From an uncultured Pseudomonadota bacterium (GTDB lineage: Bacteria; Pseudomonadota; Gammaproteobacteria; Methylococcales; Methylomonadaceae): DNA of 64,000 nt. Below the pieces are notes generated by a model. It saw nothing but the letters and a program-made list of their open reading frames with translations. It was not told where the DNA came from and made no database searches. The position numbers and the translations under genes are program-made. The first letter of the stretch is position 1, and each line of letters opens with the position of its first letter. The stretch spans positions 39,226 to 103,225 of the forward strand of contig CAIXED010000061.1 in the NCBI GenBank assembly GCA_903918375.1, in the 5' to 3' direction. Shown one piece after another: positions 63,875 through 64,000 of this stretch.

Positions 63875-64000
63875 TTTTGTGTAAACGGTCACTTGGCAGG
63901 AAACTGTCGTTACTTTGCGAGGAATAGAAATGACCGACACAAAATCAATCCCGACCGACCTGATAGATGCCTTATTGTCAGGTTATAAAAAACCCGAAGA
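63875..64000 (+). mobile_element. Left end of an IS256-family insertion sequence (cut by window edge)
   Basis: Right after the antitoxin stop the sequence runs TTTTGTGTAAACGGTCACTT, resembling an IS256-type terminal repeat, and about 50 bases later a transposase start codon appears. The right end, the second terminal repeat and any target duplication are outside the window. The exact left boundary is uncertain. Confidence 0.5.
63930..64000 (+). CDS. IS256 family transposase, N-terminal fragment
   Basis: Twenty-three complete codons to the window edge: MTDTKSIPTDLIDALLSGY followed by KKPE. This is the typical N terminus of IS256-family (mutator-like DDE) transposases, where LLxxYKKPEDLIGENGLLKQL follows. 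GAGGAATAG precedes the ATG as ribosome site. The catalytic domain lies beyond the window. Confidence 0.65.
   Translation, partial: MTDTKSIPTDLIDALLSGYKKPE

Overview
The window looks like chromosomal DNA of a gammaproteobacterium of moderate GC content. A methanotroph or methylotroph of the Methylococcales type is the best guess. That rests on the pqqD-pqqE genes at the left edge (PQQ cofactor, used by methanol dehydrogenases), a soluble Hox hydrogenase module, a complete gammaproteobacterial-order dcw cluster, and Pst/Pho genes of the long proteobacterial form. The genus is inference; no 16S or methane monooxygenase gene is present.

Layout. 1-8.6 kb: end of a pqq operon (pqqD fragment, pqqE), a Uma2-type nuclease-fold protein, hemB with a structured leader, aroE, oligopeptidase A, a small zinc-ribbon protein, an outer-membrane barrel protein divergent from an XRE regulator. 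8.7-11.8 kb: hoxF-hoxU-hoxY on the minus strand, without the catalytic subunit hoxH. 11.8-30.7 kb: a DUF721/DciA-like gene, then the whole division and cell-wall cluster on the minus strand (mraZ-rsmH-ftsL-ftsI-murE-murF-mraY-murD-ftsW-murG-murC-murB-ddlB-ftsQ-ftsA-ftsZ-lpxC). Start and stop codons overlap at most junctions, and the cluster begins from a strong sigma70-like promoter with 10-bp-spaced MraZ-type boxes. 31-38.7 kb: a small globin-like protein, the pyruvate dehydrogenase genes aceE-aceF-lpdA, and the AMPylase selO. 38.8-41.9 kb: lipoprotein, M23 peptidase, NYN-domain protein, and a lone hypE.

41.9-64 kb is rich in phosphate-related genes. It holds pstS-pstC-pstA-pstB-phoU with a four-half-site PHO-box array, folA, an asparaginase, a highly divergent pyruvate-kinase-like protein, a GNAT-nitrilase fusion, ethanolamine ammonia-lyase eutBC, PPK2, inorganic pyrophosphatase, an alkaline phosphatase with a partner protein, diacylglycerol kinase, and a calcineurin-type phosphoesterase resembling the phospholipase C PlcP. 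I can read PHO boxes (two 7-mers separated by 4 bp) upstream of four minus-strand genes: pstS, the GNAT-nitrilase gene, an unknown 62-aa gene, and the PlcP-like gene. The GNAT-nitrilase and 62-aa genes also share a second upstream motif with identical internal spacing.

Taken together, the right third reads as a phosphate-starvation neighbourhood. A plausible flow is phospholipid head-group release (PlcP-like), dephosphorylation (alkaline phosphatase), ethanolamine breakdown (EutBC), diacylglycerol recycling (DgkA) and polyphosphate/pyrophosphate handling (PPK2, Ppa). This is a hypothesis built from gene content and binding sites. The same region carries dispersed palindromic repeats and ends in a short antitoxin-like gene directly abutting the left end of an IS256-type insertion sequence. 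No rRNA, tRNA or CRISPR array was seen.
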